Both the position numbers and the translations under genes were made by a program. A stretch of 64,000 nucleotides of DNA, taken from NCBI GenBank assembly GCA_964036665.1, contig OZ038529.1, forward strand, positions 7,052,501 to 7,116,500, read 5' to 3'. Numbering within the stretch: the stretch's first letter is position 1; every line of letters begins with the position of its first letter. The DNA comes from Gordius sp. MW1 (Eukaryota > Nematomorpha > Gordioida > Gordea > Gordiidae). Below are positions 62,138-64,000 of the stretch, one piece after another. The notes beneath the pieces were generated by a model. It saw nothing but the letters and a program-made list of their open reading frames with translations, was not told the DNA's origin and searched no databases.

Positions 62138-64000
62138 ATGACTACCTCACCATGTCCAGCATGCCACAAGACAACTGCTCTAACAAAACTGGGCAAGTAT
62201 ATTGTCCATGGCCCCCGCAACAACCGCTGCCCAGCATCAAATACCTTTCATTTACTTAATTTACCAACTACCCCAACAATACCCTCAAATAGTTATTTCT
62301 TCGACCACTCAACGGTCGAGCACACGCCCAATGAAGACATCATCAATCTACCAAGCAACACCTGGGCAAAGGATCTCATTTCTCTACCAAAACCCAACAC
62401 ACTCAATAGAATTCCCAGAGGAGCAAGGGAAGCTTTTAGCACCCTTTTTAATAAAATCCTCATACCTCTCATTAAAAACCCTAACAACTTAGATGAGTGG
62501 AAGAATCTCTTCACTGTGTGCTTCCATACCTTAGCTATTCCTCAATCAAAAGTCACTCAGCTTTCAAACACTATTAAAGGATCGATTCTCAATTTTAACC
62601 CAAACAAGCCGCTTCAGGCCCCAAAAGAGCCACATAAAGCTAAACCTTCATTGGATTTTAAAGCTAAGGCTATTGCAAACAAAATTAATGCTCTAGAAAT
62701 AAGCTCAGCTCTTCGTATCCTAGGTAGTTCCGATCTGATCGCACCTCCTTCAGACGCTACCTATGATCTACTCATCGCAAAACATCCTGAGGGCCAAGAT
62801 TTAATCCCCTCATTGCGAGAATCCCCCCCAATTCCCATCATTGACTTCACTATTGCTGAAGTGACAAAGGCGATAAACTCCTTTAAGAAAGATTCGGCAG
62901 CGGGCCTCGACGGAATTCGCCCAATTTTTCTACAAGACTTAATCAAGCCCCACATGAGAAGCTCAGAAGCTTTACTTAAAAACATAACTCAACTTTGCAA
63001 CATAATCAGGAGGGGTCACTTCCCCCCAGACATAACCCAACTCCTCTTTGGTGGAAAACTGTTGGCTTTCAACAAACCCGACGGCTCGATCCGTCCCATA
63101 GTCATCGGCTCAGTTTTTAGGAGATTAGTTTCCAAACGACGATCAAACTTCGTGCTTCTCTAGCATGTTCCTTCCTCCCGAACCAATTAGGTTTCGGAAC
63201 TAAGGGAGGTTGTGAAGCAGCCGCCCATACGGCCCGAACCCTCTTTGAATCATCAAGCCAGTCAGAACTATTGGTTAAGTTGGACTTTAAAATGGCTTTC
63301 AACAGCGTCCACAGAGCCGCATTCCTCGCACCCTTTCAAAAAACATACCCAGAATTTTACCCGTATGTTCTGAATAGCTACGGATCCCCATCAATTCTCC
63401 TCTTTGGAGACAAGGTCATCAACTCATCCAAAGGAATACAGCAAGGCGATCCCCTAGGCCCCGCACTTTTTTGTCTAGCAATACAAGACATCATCCAAAA
63501 ACTATCTAACACCGGTAGCTTATCCTGCAATCTATGGTACATGGATGACGGATTCCTGGTTGGCCCCGCTAGCGAAATCAGCAAAATACCGTCTATTATT
63601 GAGTCTTTTTCAGACTCTATAGGCCTCGAGCTCAACCATCTTAAATGCGAAATATACTGTAAGGATTCATCAATAGATCCCTCAACGCTCCCTTTTCCCG
63701 TCGTCAGTCTAGACCAGTTCAGCCACCTGGGCGCACCACTAGGAGGACCCATATCTTCCGAGCGCTTCTTGACTAAATTTTTAACCTTTATTGAGACAAT
63801 TAAACCCACACTACTAAAACTTACCCCTCACCACGCCTTCTTTTTGGCAAAAAACTTTCTTTTAATCCCTAAAATTAACCACGCCCTGCGTGCATCCCCT
63901 ATCTTCAGGTGCCCCGAGCAACTCAACCTCATCGAACGGAGCATACAAAATCTTTTCGAAACCTGCCTCAACCTTAAATTTAATCCCTTACAATGGCTTC
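62138..64000 (+). pseudogene. Non-LTR reverse transcriptase, open at the window end, one frameshift
   Basis: Starts ATG 62138 with a Cys/His module (CPAC, His and Cys about 15 and 22 residues later) suggestive of a nucleic-acid-binding zinc finger. No AP-endonuclease precedes the polymerase. RT motifs begin near residue 240 with AAGLDGI, then FGGKLLAFNKPDGSIRPI (about 63048-63100). The frame then stops at about 63161-63163. A +1 shift near 63135 continues through PNQLGFGTKGG, VKLDFKMAFNS (first catalytic Asp), GIQQGDPLGPALF and WYMDDGF (catalytic DD, about 63535-63555), SHLGAPLGG and beyond 64000. This polymerase type, with (Y/F)xDDG, is widespread in invertebrates, and the missing AP-endonuclease suggests an R2-like downstream endonuclease. 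Its clade is undetermined because the 3' part lies outside the window. Confidence 0.8.

Overview
The window is AT-rich eukaryotic nuclear DNA, most likely from an invertebrate animal; I cannot name the species. Two host genes have clear animal orthologs. The lead gene is split by GT-AG introns of 35 bp to over 2 kb. The rest is dominated by retrotransposons, DNA transposons and MITEs. There is no operon structure, rRNA, functional tRNA or CRISPR array.

Layout. (1) 1-6.8 kb: a graveyard of DNA transposons. It holds two hAT-like MITEs with perfect 8-bp target-site duplications (TSDs) and a decayed piggyBac transposase invaded by a hAT-like element that contains another. (2) 6.84-15.36 kb: a three-level nest of retrotransposons. 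An RTE/BovB-like LINE with a perfect 15-bp TSD contains a Gypsy-type LTR element (TSD CGGTA), which contains a non-coding LTR element with 517-bp LTRs (TSD GTAAG). (3) 15.4-18.6 kb: intergenic DNA with repeat copies. (4) 18.61-50.65 kb, + strand: a complete phosphatidylinositol 4-kinase III alpha gene (PI4KA) in 41 inferred exons, about 7.08 kb of coding sequence and about 2,360 residues. The first introns are only 35-37 nt, while later introns hold MITEs, a minisatellite, a LINE tail and a 1.4-kb foldback. Exon phases agree throughout except for one extra base in exon 18. (5) 50.7-55.2 kb: repeats, including a hairpin array, a tRNA-derived SINE-like unit and a MULE transposase fossil. (6) 55.22-55.92 kb: a compact three-exon SCOC (short coiled-coil) gene, with a MITE ending 70 bp upstream of its start codon. 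(7) 56-62 kb: LINE fragments, a Tc1/IS630-type transposase fossil and several MITEs, one carrying degenerate TTAGGG-like sequence. (8) 62.14 kb to the end: a non-LTR reverse transcriptase that runs off the window, with one frameshift.

The two host genes both act in membrane biology: PI4KA makes PI4P at the plasma membrane, and SCOC is a Golgi/autophagy adaptor. Nothing here suggests they are functionally linked. The exon map was built by reading frames, splice signals and remembered homology to animal PI4KA, with no alignment software, so exon edges may be off by a base. I did not find a convincing new multi-gene system. The most unusual items are the nested transposon structures, the PI4KA intron architecture and several repeat families that I cannot assign.
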